Positions 24,401 to 35,120 of a stretch of 64,000 bases of DNA are shown in pieces. This stretch comes from Haliclystus octoradiatus (taxonomy: Eukaryota > Cnidaria > Staurozoa > Stauromedusae > Haliclystidae). How positions within the stretch are numbered: position 1 is the first letter of the stretch; each line of letters begins with the position of its first letter. The translations under genes and the position numbers were made by a program. Below the pieces are notes generated by a model. It was not told the DNA's origin, made no database searches, and saw only the letters and a list, made by a program, of their open reading frames with translations. The stretch is from the NCBI GenBank assembly GCA_916610825.1, contig OU744448.1, forward strand, positions 18,951,032 to 19,015,031. Reading direction: 5' to 3'.

Positions 24401-25251
24401 AGCATAGTCGTCAAATCTTTTACCCAAAAAATGACCTTTTTCAACTGGTACATAACGGGACTGGAAATGATCTAGATTCAATCAGTTACTAACTTAGACC
24501 CAATCCGAAGAAAAAAATTCTGAAAAAGTGCGTACCTGAACTAGTCCCAGGTCCTTTTGTCAAACTAAATAGGTCATCTAGAAACACAAACGTGTAAATT
24601 CTGTTTCAACCGATTATCAAAATTCTTTTTGCATCTGGTACCTTGGTAAATTTACTACAAATCTACCGCGAGCTTTTTAAATAAAATGAAAAATAAAAAA
24701 GTTATGCAACGTTGAAACTGCACGTGCTGGTCAGCGTTTTTGTTTGACTAATATTTGTTGTTATAACTTTTTTATTTTTCATTTTATTTAAAAAGCTCGC
24801 GGTAGATTTGTAGTAAATGTACCAAGATACCAGATGCAAAAAGAATTTTGAAAATCGGTTAAAACAGAAGTACACGTTTGTGTTTCTAGATGACCTACTT
24901 GTTATGATACTATACAATATTAAACAAAGCATTACTGTTTAATTAACCTCATGTTTAAGACATGCTATCAGTAGGAGGCTGCACATGTTTTTAGTCAGCC
25001 ATCTTGAAATGTACTAGCAATATACATACAACTTAAAAACTATTGTCTAATCTCTTGGAGTTAGCAATATTATAACACTACTTAATTTTGACAAAAGGGC
25101 CTGGGACTGGTTCAAGTACGCACTTTTTCAGAATTTTTTCTTGCCAATTGGGTCTAGGTTAGTAACTGATTGAACCTAGATCGTTTCCAGTCCAGTTATG
25201 TACCAGTTGAAAAAGGTCACTTTTTGGGTAAAAGATTTGACGATTATGCTT
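24401..25251. mobile_element. 851-bp palindromic MITE with 8-bp TSD inside the BEL/Pao integrase
   Basis: Nearly the whole element is an inverted repeat with ends AGCATAGTCGTCAAATCTTT and a near-complement. The stem continues through GGGACTGGAAATGATCTAGA, CAGTTACTAACTTAGACCCA and the ATTTTATTTAAA region at the centre. GTTTTGAC is duplicated at 24393-24400 and 25252-25259. No transposase is encoded. An 8-bp duplication fits hAT or P-like transposition, but the termini lack the usual hAT CAG start. Confidence 0.88.
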
Positions 25252-25259
25252 GTTTTGAC

Positions 25260-26399
25260 TAGTATGAAACCAATTGTTTCTCAAATTCAATTGGGAAGGC
25301 ATATATCTCAACCATGTTCTCAGAAAATCTTTGCTTTTTCTTGCATAACGTTCATTCTATGTCTAGGGTTGATGCGATATTCTGATGTCTTCTGATCAAC
25401 TACAATGAAATGTCCATGTAGGATGCTATTTGGGCTAACAAAACCTGCCTCTTGTAGTGGATGTGGTGAGCTATTACGGATGAGCGGTATAGAATTTACC
25501 AAGTTCATGACTTCATATAGAAGTGTTTGCCATTTATCTGGGACTAATGCTCTAAGGTGTGTGATGGATACTGCTTCCAATGCTCTTCTGACACTTTTGA
25601 TTAGTGATTCCACAGCTCCATTCATGTTAGCCAGTGGATGGGTTCCAACTCCAGTCTAAATCTCTAAACAGTATGTTTTCTTTCTTTGCAACAATTTCTT
25701 TCCAACTCTATGATATCTCTTTCCATATTGGCTCGGAGCCTACAAAGTTGATACCATTGTCGGTGTATGTATAACGTGATCGAACTCCTCGTAACGTCAC
25801 AAATCTTTTTCTTTAACAACAGTATTTTCTCTGTTGTTAATCCAGCGCCGCCTCCTGTTTGGTCGTACATCAGCTCTAGATGTATTGCTCGTGTTGTGAG
25901 GCATGTGATAATCACAACGTTTCCATCAACGTTTTTGGAAACGGTCCAAAACAATCTGCTGATGTATAGCTTGAAACGGTGATTCCTTCTTCAGTAGACG
26001 CATACTTGGTACTTTTCCCATTCTTTGCTGCAGAAGGGGTCTGTTTCTAATTCGACAGTCCAAGCATTTTGATTAGATTTTCTCCAGAGCTTTTGATATT
26101 CCAACAACAAGCATTCCATTCTTTTCTACTGCAACTCTAGCATGATTACTACCTCCATGAGCAACCTGTTCATGATAATGAAGGGAGATCTTTTGATTTA
26201 ATGTTGTATTTGGTATAATAACTGGAAATGAAATCTCCTTAGGTAGCCAGGATATTGCCTTCAATCTACCAGCCATTCTGAAAACGTTATCTTGCTTGTC
26301 AAGTTTAGGGCAAAATCTTTTGTATACTTTTTTATTAAAGTCCACACCAGGTTGAAGTGCTTTCGCTATTTTGAGGATTGCATCCTGTCTTCCATTCAA
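25260..26399 (-). pseudogene. pol: BEL/Pao integrase
   Basis: Minus-strand frames give the H2C2 zinc region (LHYHEQVAHGGSNHARVAVE, near 26170). The first catalytic region follows (TCLTTRAIHLELMYDQ, near 25880). The second Asp block (TDNGINFVGSE, near 25745) lies in a shifted frame, and MNGAVESLIKSVRRALEAV (near 25600) carries the catalytic Glu. The domain is complete in order but needs at least two frameshifts, and is separated from its C-terminal domain by the MITE. It would insert the BEL cDNA, giving the 5-bp duplications seen at the LTRs. Confidence 0.8.
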
Positions 26400-26699
26400 A
26401 TCGCACTTATGTCGAATGTTCGTTACAGTTTTGCTCTAATCCTCTCAAACTTCTACAAATTTTATCATGTAGTCCTTGTCTGTGTCTTCATTCTGCAACA
26501 TCAAAGAATACACCTTTTTCATTGCTTCCTTCTTGCGCTTGGCCTTTTTTGATTTCGGTTCTTTTCTGATCTCATTGTCTTGTTCTTTGTTGTTCGTCAG
26601 ATCTTCTTCGGCTATAGATGGCCATAGTTCATACTCTTTCTGAAGAAAAGGTGGACCTTCAAGCCAGCTTTCAAGTTGTGAAAATGGTATAGATTTTTT

Positions 26700-27200
26700 C
26701 AGTGCATCTGCTGGGTTGCATTAACTTGGAATGTATCGTAGCCGATCAGGTGATATTGTCTCTTGGATCTCTGTTACTCTTGATTGAACAAATGCTTTGT
26801 ATTTGGAGTGGTGAGACTTTATCCATCCTAGAGCTGTCATTGAGTCTTTCCAGCACATCACACGGGTTGGAGCTTCAGTCAGAGCGTTCAAAATACTGCT
26901 AACCAGTCTTTTCATTATTACACAACCAACCAGTTCCACTCTTGGTATGCTTCTAATTCTCAATGGGGTGACCAAGGCTTTGAATGCGATGAACCTCAAT
27001 GCAATAGATCCATCTTTCAACTCCCATCGTAGATAAGCAACTGCTCTATGAGCATCAAAATTTCCGACTGAAAATACATGAAGTTCTTGCTTTCCTATTG
27101 CATTTTCTGGTTTGAGACATCTCATAAGTTCAATGAACTTCACTTCTTCTAATTGTTTAAGTATAGCTCTCCAGTTTTCTTCATCATCTGGTAATAACTC
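26700..27200 (-). pseudogene. pol: BEL/Pao RNase H domain
   Basis: Frame 26721-27143 on the minus strand contains KQELHVFSVGNFDAHRAVAY, LRIRSIPRVELVG, a CWKDSMTALGWIKSH block and KAFVQSRVTEIQE. This is the order of the RNase H module in Pao-type elements. The usual Asp of the first motif (F-C/S-D-A-S) appears as a Val-Gly stretch, so catalysis is doubtful. It is followed by the linker to integrase (SQLESWLEGPPFLQKEYELW). Confidence 0.75.
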
Positions 27201-27203
27201 GTC

Positions 27204-28212
27204 TCATTTGAGTCGTATCTCCCATAATTTTAGAAGTATAGTTTTTGCCTGAATTGTTGCTGCTGAAGGAAGCCTCCTTTGGTCCCGAACTCTCGCAATT
27301 ACTGTTAGAATGTTTCTTTTTGTTATTATGGCTTCTACTGGTAGATTTTCAACGCCAAGACCAAACGTGTCATCTTTTTTATTCCATTTGTGTCCAAGGA
27401 TATTAATTTCTTCATTTATTTCCACTTTACTTTTGCTTTGCAATTCTTCCAATGATGTTACATTTGAGTGCAAAGCTTTGATGTTGAATCCAATACTTGC
27501 AAGCACTTCATCTACTTCTCCAATTGCAAGATTTGCAGTTTTTTGATCTGGAAATGATGCAGCGACATCATCCACATAGATCGATGATTTGAGAATGTTA
27601 ATTGCCATTGAGTAATCAGTCTCATTTTCTTTTGCCACGTGTCTGAGTGAATTTGTCGCTAAATCAGATGCCTGTTTGTCCCCAAATAATAACCGCGTCC
27701 ATTGTAATACTTTGATTGTTGCATTTGGGTCCATTCCTCCACAGAATCCTTTGGAATGGTTGATCGGCTTCTTCCACAAACACACGGTTGAACATCTTGG
27801 ATATATCTCCATGAATTGCTACTTCATCTCCTCTCCACTTTAGTGCCACCTCAAAGAGTCTGTTTGTAAGGTCAGGACCTTTGTCAAAGCAATCGTTGTA
27901 GGTTTTACCAGGCAATACCTCCATGGCTGCGTTATGCACGATTCTCAATGGTGTAGTCTCGCTGCTCTCTCTGATGACTGGATTGATGTCTAAATAGAAG
28001 GCCTTTTCTCCAGCTGTTCGTAGTGCCTCTATGACGAATTCGTTTTTCATCAGCTCCTGAATAGCTTGGTTGTACAGTTCCATCTTGCCTTTTGCTCTCA
28101 GTCTCTTCTCTAGTCTTTCCAAGGCCTTTTCAGCTGACTTGATGTTATTTGAAAGAGAGTCAGGAAACCCTTTTCTCCAAGGTAGTTTTACTATTACCTG
28201 ATGTCCGTCCAT
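27204..28212 (-). pseudogene. pol: BEL/Pao reverse transcriptase
   Basis: Two overlapping minus-strand frames make up the RT. Frame 27664-28212 holds the fingers (KLPWRKGFPDSLSNNIKSAE, LRIVHNAAMEVLPGKTYNDC) and motif A (GDISKMFNRVFVEEADQPF). Frame 27204-27812 holds the remainder, with the intact catalytic block SSIYVDDVAASF and downstream INILGHKWNKKDD. A single base shift near 27735 separates them. Apart from that shift the RT looks well preserved. Confidence 0.85.
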
Positions 28213-28910
28213 TGTAGTGTTCTCTTTTGCGTTAATACTACGAAGTTAGCTTCTTCAATTGCCTTCTCTGTGCATGTGCAAAGCTTTGTTTGTTTGATAC
28301 CAACTTGATCAGATAATAGCAACGTTCCGATATCTTCTTCACTTTGATCTACACTGCTTTCAATGCTGAATATTCTTTTAATTCCATAGCTGCAAGAGTC
28401 GTTTCTTCTTGTGTCTTCTACTTCTCCTGTCACTGTCCATCCAAGAGGGTATAGACTGCCTCTAGCCATTTTCATATTGATTCCAACTAATGTCTCTAAC
28501 GGGTGTAATAAATATCCACCTTCTCCGTCCATTCCAATAAGAATGTCAAATTCATCTCCAATAGTGTCAATCTTATTTTTCAGACTGATTAAGCGCGGGT
28601 TCTTTACAAAGTAATTGTTTGTCAATGTTACTGATGTTCCACATGGCTTTGCAATCTTGTATGCATCAACCTCACATTTGTATGATCCACTATTATTACT
28701 TAAAGTCAATGTGTGTAATTTTGTTCTTTCTTTTTTTTACCGTACCACCAACTACTTTATACTTTATTCAGATGTCTGTTCCCTTTAATCCTAGTTCTTC
28801 TGCAAATTCAGATCTGATACGTGTAGTGTCAGATCCAGAGTCTAGTAAACATCTGGCTTGTCTCCATGTGCCTCCGTTGTCAAGCACTTGTGCAACCAGC
28901 ACAGGAAGTC
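28194..28910 (-). pseudogene. pol: BEL/Pao aspartic protease region
   Basis: The minus strand near 28900-28830 encodes CLLDSGSDTTRIRSEFAEEL with the DSG active site. It then meets in-frame stops near 28770. Frame 28194-28709 continues with FDILIGMDGEGGYLLHPLET and GSLYPLGWTVTGEVED, the usual C-terminal half of the Pao-type protease before RT. Confidence 0.75.
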
Positions 28911-29019
28911 GTGTAGCTTCTCTTTCCACTGAATTAGATTGCATTGTTACAGCAGAACTAGTTGATGGTGATTCCTTTCGCTGTTCTACAGTTTCTTGGT
29001 TGTTTTGAAAATGCAGTGA

Positions 29020-30270
29020 CGTATGATGTCTTGCTTGACACGTATTACATTTACCTTTGCTATAACACTGATTTATTAAGACAATTAAAGCACCTTTGAT
29101 TGTCAGCTATAAATTTGCGCTTCTCCTTTGTACTCATATTAATATATGCATCACATTTATATAATTTTTGACAGCTGTTTGAACAAGCACAGATCAGATT
29201 TTGTCTTTCGTCTTCAGATGATGCCTTTTCATATGCTAATCAACTCTGTAATTGGTTGCTAGATCTATTGGCAATTTGAAATACAGAATTTCTTTTAGTA
29301 GCTTGATTCCATCAGATTCCTCTCTCTGATCAACCCTTCTCAACATATCCTGATGTTTTTCGATTTCCGTTGCTGTTGAAAGAAGCTGTATTTTTTTTGC
29401 TTCTCCGCTCTTTTCACATTTCTGAAGTTCTGTGTCATCTCTTTATATGCTCTACGCTTAGTAATACATATTGTTCAATTATTTCAAACACAACTTCAAT
29501 ATTTTCACTGCTCTTTATTTCTTCATGATAGCTTGCAGGCATGGCTTTTAATAAGTAGCTTTTTCTCACAGCAGGGTTTTGTGTTGAACTTGCATCTAGT
29601 GTACTCAGAAACGTAGATTTCCAATCATAATGGTCTATTAAGTTTCTTTGTCCGTTATCAGGAGTAATCCTATCTAATCTAAATGAATTAATGTTTTCAT
29701 TTTTATTTATGTTTATTTCTCCCACTATTTTTTCATTAAAATTATGTTGACCTTCAATTAAAGAAGTTAATTTTTCTATTGCAGAACCAATTTTACTGAC
29801 TTGAACATCTTTTTGGCTTCCTTGCCTTATGTTACTAGCAATTGATGCATTGTTCTGCATATTGTCATTCTCTTGGATATTATGATGGGCTACTTGATTA
29901 ACTGCTGGGTCCTCCTCAATTTGTTGACCCTCTGGATTAACCAATATTTTACCAATGTTTTCAATTTCTCTTTTACTTATTATAAGATAATCCTCTATTT
30001 TAACTACTTTTGTTTCGATATCTTCATGTTGTTCGTCTGATAAACAACCATCCTTTATAGCTTGTTCTCTATATTCATCTAATTACTTTGAAGTTATCTT
30101 ATAATTGATTCCATAAGTATTCTAAAGTTCCTTTTTTCTTTGACTCACTAAATTCTTTCGCTAATTCACCTTTGAACTTGTCTGATCTTTTCTCTTTTCT
30201 CTAATACTTTCTCAACAGTCTTTCCCAATCCATATTAATATTTTCTTCATTTGTCTCAATTTTTTCTCTT
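29020..30270 (-). pseudogene. gag: BEL/Pao gag with zinc-knuckle remnant
   Basis: Frame 29435-29944 on the minus strand (169 codons) is polar and Asn/Gln-rich at its start. It then reads DHYDWKSTFLSTLDASSTQ and RKSYLLKAMPASYHEEIKSS, resembling the gag core of Pao elements (work W-F, then K-x-x-Y-L). Cysteine-rich segments near 29020-29210 suggest CCHC knuckles. The Gag N-terminus lies in a broken frame toward 30270. Confidence 0.65.
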
Positions 30271-30637
30271 CGACTATGGAATACGTATTAGTGGAGATAA
30301 ATAAATCCGAATACGCAGTCATGTTAAACTTCAATCTCTTTATTAACAAATTCTTTCTCACAACAATAGATAATAATAAAGTATCAATAACAATAAGTAC
30401 TGGTTTCGATTAATAACTTGAATATCCGCTAAGTAATTCTCTAACTTCACAATTCACATCACCAAAGACTCACAAAAAATTTATCAGCGTGGCCGGTGCG
30501 TTATTTGCCCGCGCGTTTCACATCGAGGCAAACAAACAATAGCTAAATCTAAACTACGTCAATTAGAAATAAACGTCATAAAAAGAAATAAATGTCATTG
30601 TCTAAGTCTATAATTGAATGTTCAGCTAAATAAAACA
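30270..30637 (-). repeat. 5' LTR of the BEL/Pao element
   Basis: This is the right copy of the direct repeat matching 23714-24077. It ends CAAAACA-like at 30637 and is followed by the target duplication GGTCG. Its inner edge is slightly diverged, so the first bases are approximate. Confidence 0.85.
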
Positions 30638-31319
30638 GGTCGAATGATGAATGTTAAATAAATCAGAATATTAATATCCCCGACAATTACGACTTGACAG
30701 AAACCGCCAAATTTAGCCAGGCCAGAACTTTTTCATAACATCGAAACGCTAAAATTCATAAGCGAAGGTAGTACTTGAGAAGGTGACATATTTCGACTTA
30801 ATTCTTCTAAACGCATGCAGCACGCACGCACGCACGCAAGTTACAGACACCGGGTTTCTAGAAAGTTATGGCGGCAAATCATAATAGAGTAATTATTATT
30901 CAAACGATAGAATATTTCCCACTAAAACTAACTTTTCTCATGAAGTCAATGATGTATTTATCACTTCACTCAGCATTTGTTTACAATTTTAATCTGGGAT
31001 AAACCTTAATGTAACACTCGCACACGATAAACAAAAATTTCGTCGCGATTCTTCTCAAAAGCTAGGCGATGTCGTTGGGGGAAAATACGAGTAGTACTGC
31101 AATTTCAAAGCTTAACCTTGATGCCTTGATCAACAACAAAAATAAACAAGGTCTCTTAGATTTGACTCTTCTTTCAGGCTACCATAGAGTTGACTTGAAA
31201 AATATAATAATTAATAATCTGTTGATGGTTTGAAGTTGGAATATTATTTGATCTTTGAGTCAATTTTTACCTTCATTGCCTCGAACAGAATTATGCATGA
31301 GCAAATTGAGTGCCGGACG

Positions 31320-31601
31320 AACAATCACGTCGTTCAATCACATTAAATACTTTTTAGTTTTGTTATATTATTTTATAGCAAAATAGCCATTATGCTTTGA
31401 CCTTATATATTTAGCCTCTTTTTGATGCAAAGAGCACATGTATTAAATTAGACAATGAAAAGCGCAAACTGTTGAAATTGAAACAATCAACAATTACATT
31501 TTTACTATTTAATTTTCTATGTCTTGATGTTTATAATCAAGTTTACTTAAACTAACTACCTGTTTATGGTATTTTGTGATGATTAAAACAAACATTACAT
31601 A
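31320..31601. other. non-coding spacer before the second gypsy element
   Basis: AT-rich sequence without ORFs or repeats recognised by eye. Its last four bases (CATA) are the target duplication of the adjacent element. Confidence 0.4.
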
Positions 31602-31761
31602 TGTAGTAGATTGATTTGCCTCGATTTCATATAACCTCGTTTGTATTGATATAAATAGCTTAACCGTAGATATTGTGATGAGACTCTTACAAACTGAACT
31701 CAAGAACAGTAGTGTTGTCTTCAATTATATGTTTCAAATACAATTCAATATGAACACTACA
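31602..31761 (+). repeat. 5' LTR of the second gypsy element
   Basis: 160-bp LTR with inverted ends TGTAG/CTACA, matching 37430-37589. The primer-binding-site-like TGGTGACCCCGC begins 3 bp downstream. Confidence 0.92.
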
Positions 31762-32424
31762 AATGGTGACCCCGCACAACCTATATCCAATGAAGAGTCT
31801 CATGGAGCCATCAACAACCAGCAGCCACAACCAACAATGGTTTATTCACAACAAACAGCGTTTAATATTAAATTACCACCTTTCCTACGCTTCAACATCC
31901 AATTCTGGTTTATGCAACTTGATTGCATTTTTAATGCGAAAGGAATTACGACAGAAATGGAAAGATTCCATCTTATAGTGCCGGAGCTGCCAGCAGACCT
32001 ATTACAGATGTTAAAGAAATCTCAACAAGAAGTCATTCAAGAAGCTTTCAGCAACTCGTCCCTTATAGGATTAAAACCATCGGTATGTGCTATGAAAATT
32101 AGACAATTATTTGAGGATTCGGGCATCACGGCCGCGGCTCATCTAGTGAGTAATAGACTATTAGAGGCCCTTCCCCTTAATGTTAAAACACTACTAATAG
32201 GCCATTCAGATTTACCTCTACCACAATTTTTAACAATTGCTGATAATTTATGGAGTATGTTAGGATTGAATGCAGTCAACATGATTGATCTAAATCCGGA
32301 CCCCCAACAATTTCATCAACCAATGTCGGCTGTGTCTCGGTCGGAGTCTATTCCCTCTCGCGCCGCGGGTCTAGACGATCAGTATTATGTTATTAGAAGC
32401 TATCCACCAAAAACAAAAATCTAA
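31751..32424 (+). pseudogene. gag: gag of the second gypsy element
   Basis: The frame is open from inside the LTR; ATG 31751 overlaps the LTR end and ATG 31837 is an alternative start. A Gln/Asn/Pro-rich start leads to the gag core FNIKLPPFLRFNIQFWFMQL and ERFHLIVPELPADLLQM, then SNRLLEALPLNVKTLLIGHS. It is closely parallel to the gag at 59-1263. A knuckle-like segment continues in another frame near 32440-32490 (HIFYAANARYCRPWCQWP). The stop at 32422-32424 lies before this segment. Confidence 0.8.
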
Positions 32425-32532
32425 TATATGTAGATCCCACATTTTTTATGCTGCAAACGCACGCTATTGTAGACCATGGTGCCAATGGCCTGGCACAAAA
32501 CCAACACAAATTTTATCTTCTAACCAACGCCA

Positions 32533-33590
32533 GTAGATTTTCTTGGCTATCGAGTTACTGCTCATGGTATTACACCCAAGGAGCAATCCAAAGATAATTT
32601 GTTAATGCTTCAATCTCCAGTTGACTATCCTGCTCTTTGTAGAGCTCTTGGAATATTTGGTTTTTTACCGCCGTTTTATTCCAGATTATGCTACAGTAAT
32701 TAATCCTTTGCAAGACCTAGCAAACGCAACACAACCGCGATCCGCAAATGAACACTGTGACCGTAACGTTGCACCTTTTGTTTGGCAAGCAAGTCATCAA
32801 ACATCTTTTGACGAGCTAAAATCTGCAATTAATCACACCGTAACACTTGCCCATCCGGATCCTTCCATTTGTAAATATACAATTACCACTGACGCCTCCC
32901 TCTAACTTTGCCATTGGTGCTGTTCTTCATGAGGACAATGAGGAAAACGGCCAGTCAGCACCCCTTAGTTCTTTTCACGTAAATTATCACCGGCTGAACG
33001 GAATTATTCCACATTTGACATGCAGCTGTGAGACGTTTTCGTCCAATTGTAGAGAATACAGCTCTAACAATATATACTGACCACAAGCCGATATGTGCTG
33101 CCTGGAAATCTCGTTCTTCCCATACTAGAAGTCCACGTCAAGAACGTTACTTTAGCTATCTCTCTGAATTTGTCAATGATGTCATTCGTATTCCTGGTCT
33201 TTCTAATCTTGTCGCCGATGCTTTGTCACATGACTTACAGCCTGAATCATCTAACGCTGACTTCAACTCAAACGATGTTTCTAGTGTTCCTTTTAATCTT
33301 ATTAGTTTAGCTGATGTCATTTCATCTCAGTCAAGAGAAGCATTTGACACTTCTGGTCTTAGAATTTGTAGAAGGATCTGCATGGTCTCTACACCGCTAC
33401 AACGCCCATTTGTACCACCATCCTTGCGTCGTACCATTTTTGACTGTTTACATAATCTAGGTCACTACGACCGCTCATCAACCTTTCGATTAATTAGTGA
33501 TAGATTTTACTGGCCCAAAATGAGGAAGGAAATTAATATGTGGGTACAACAATGTCTTTCATATCAGCAACACAAATTCATCGACACATA
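32533..33590 (+). pseudogene. pol: RT end, RNase H and integrase N-terminus of the second gypsy element
   Basis: Starting at a deletion junction near 32533, the sequence resumes inside the RT connection (VDFLGYRVTAHGITP). It then passes through frames holding RRFIPDYATVINPLQDL, the RNase H start TITTDASL (followed by a stop), FAIGAVLHEDNEENG, IYTDHKPICAAWKSRSS and NLVADALSHDL. The integrase zinc region reads HNLGHYDRSSTFRLISDRFY with CLSYQQHK, where the second Cys pair is degraded. At least three frameshifts are needed. Confidence 0.8.
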
Positions 33591-34550
33591 GTTAGTCCTA
33601 GTTTAGCATATAATCTTCCTTCTCATCGCTTGCAAACTGTTCACATGGATATCGTCCATGTTCCTCCTTCCACTTCTTCTCTAACTCACATTACGTCTCC
33701 CCATCATTACCTTTTAGCAACTATTGATCGCTGTACGCGCTGGGTGGAGGTTATACCGATCCCGGACGAGACAGCCCCTACTGTAGCTGATGCCTTTGTT
33801 ATGGAGTGGATTGCAAGATATTCTGCTCCATTGTACGTAGTCACAGATCGTGGCTCCAATTTCGAAAGTGAATTGATGCATGAGGTAGGGAAACTGATAG
33901 GCTATTTAAAATTGAGGACTACTTCCTATCACCCCCAAACTAACGGGTTAATCGAACGTATGCATAGGACCCTTAAGTCTATTTTACGCACTGCAGATAA
34001 GTCGTGGTATGATGCCTTACCCTCTGCACTTTTGGTACTCCGTATATGGCCTTCAGATGATGGTATTTCCCCTTACAAACTATTAACTGGCTTGAAACCA
34101 ATGGTACCACGTGCCTGTATCGATAATCAAAAGTTATTATCTTCTCATCATCTATTAACAACACTACAAGAACATTTCAAGACAGTTCGCTTTCAACCAC
34201 CAGCTAAGAAACGAGAACTTTCAGTCTTCATTCCACCAGACTTAGGAACTTATAAACGAGTATGGATAAGAGTGGATCGCCCAAAACGTCCACTTGAAGC
34301 ACCCTATACTGGACCGTATGATGTTGTCTCTCGTTCAGATAAAGTATTTGAAATAAAACGTGGAAATAAAGAAGACACTGTTGCCATTGATCGATAAAAA
34401 CCTGTAATTGAAGAACCTGTTACACATCCAACATCTATAATTCCACCTATTAATAATGAACAATCATCCACTACAACTGACAATGTGCGTAAAACACGTT
34501 CTGGTCGTAAAATTTCGTTTAACCCAAAGCCCAATTACTTTTACTATTAA
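33591..34550 (+). pseudogene. pol: integrase core and C-terminus of the second gypsy element
   Basis: One frame carries the DDE core: TVHMDIVHVPP with the first Asp, VVTDRGSNFESELM with the second, and HPQTNGLIERMHRTLKSILR with the Glu. VWIRVDRPKRPLEAPYTGPY then supplies the C-terminal SH3-like domain. A stop at 34395-34397 interrupts the tail, which continues in frame to RSGRKISFNPKPN and TAA at 34548-34550. The core is the best-preserved integrase in the window. Confidence 0.85.
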
Positions 34551-34655
34551 GATTTAAAAAAAAATTTACTTTTCATAAAATAAATAAATAAATAAATAAA
34601 TAATAAAATTAATAAGTAAAATACATTAGTAGTAGTAGTAGTATAGACAGTCACA

Positions 34656-35120
34656 TTATAGGAATGTGCCGTCCCTCTTACGCCTTACATATTTGCTACA
34701 CAAAGAACGCCACAAAACACGGTCAGACATGGCTGACAAAGAAACTTTTAAATAACACAATTCACGATACAAAACATTATGAAAAGATACTACTCTACCA
34801 TAGCCCCGTCGAAGCATCTCCTTTGGTTGCCAATGAAGGATGTCATGCAGCGGTTGAGGGGCATACGTCTTTGATCTTTCGATGTGACCTAAGAAAGACA
34901 TCTGACGTTGGTGAGCAATAGCAGAGGCAGAAGGGGAAAGTTTTCTAAGTTTAGCAGTAGACAGTAAGTTGGGCCAATGTACTCCTAAAGCATGCCGAAG
35001 CATGGCGTCATAAGCAGAGTCAAGCCGGGTCAATAGTGAGGTTGATAGAACCCAGGTTTCAGACGCATATAATAGAACAGGTTCTATCGTGTGTCTGAAC
35101 AGTCTTAACTTAACGTCAGC
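34656..35120 (-). pseudogene. LINE C-terminal region in a shifted frame
   Basis: Downstream of the frameshift, the minus strand encodes KLRLFRHTIEPVLLYASETW, then MTRLDSAYDAMLRHALGVHW and a QMSFLGHIERSKTYAPQPLH block. This is the conserved C-terminal stretch after RT in this LINE type. It ends at 34656 close to the element 3' end. Confidence 0.8.

Larger units (their letters stand above)
23714..30637 (-). mobile_element. BEL/Pao LTR retrotransposon, minus strand, TSD GGTCG
   Basis: Two direct repeats of about 360 bp (23714-24077 and about 30270-30637) bracket gag, protease, RT, RNase H and integrase in BEL/Pao order on the minus strand. The outer flanks carry the 5-bp duplication GGTCG (23709-23713 and 30638-30642). 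The LTR ends are TG and CA in plus view. By eye the two LTRs differ at roughly 15 positions, so the insertion is not recent, and pol carries several frameshifts and stops. The element landed at the inner arm of an inverted-repeat element and itself hosts an 851-bp MITE. Confidence 0.9.
22431..31319. mobile_element. inverted-repeat (fold-back-like) element interrupted by a BEL/Pao element
   Basis: The outer ends are CGTCCGGCACTCAATTTGC (22431) and its complement ending at 31319. Inverted similarity is weak beyond the first 45 bp but strong in the inner arm. The segment around 22870-23290 (GTTCTGGCCTGGCTAAATTT near 22971, TCGCTTACGAATTTTAGC) is complementary first to 30643-30870 and then to 23490-23713. 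A BEL/Pao element sits between those two halves of the right arm. Without it the element would be about 1.95 kb with a loop of about 195 bp. That loop (23294-23488) has a TATAAAAG motif near 23346. No target duplication was identified. Confidence 0.6.
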
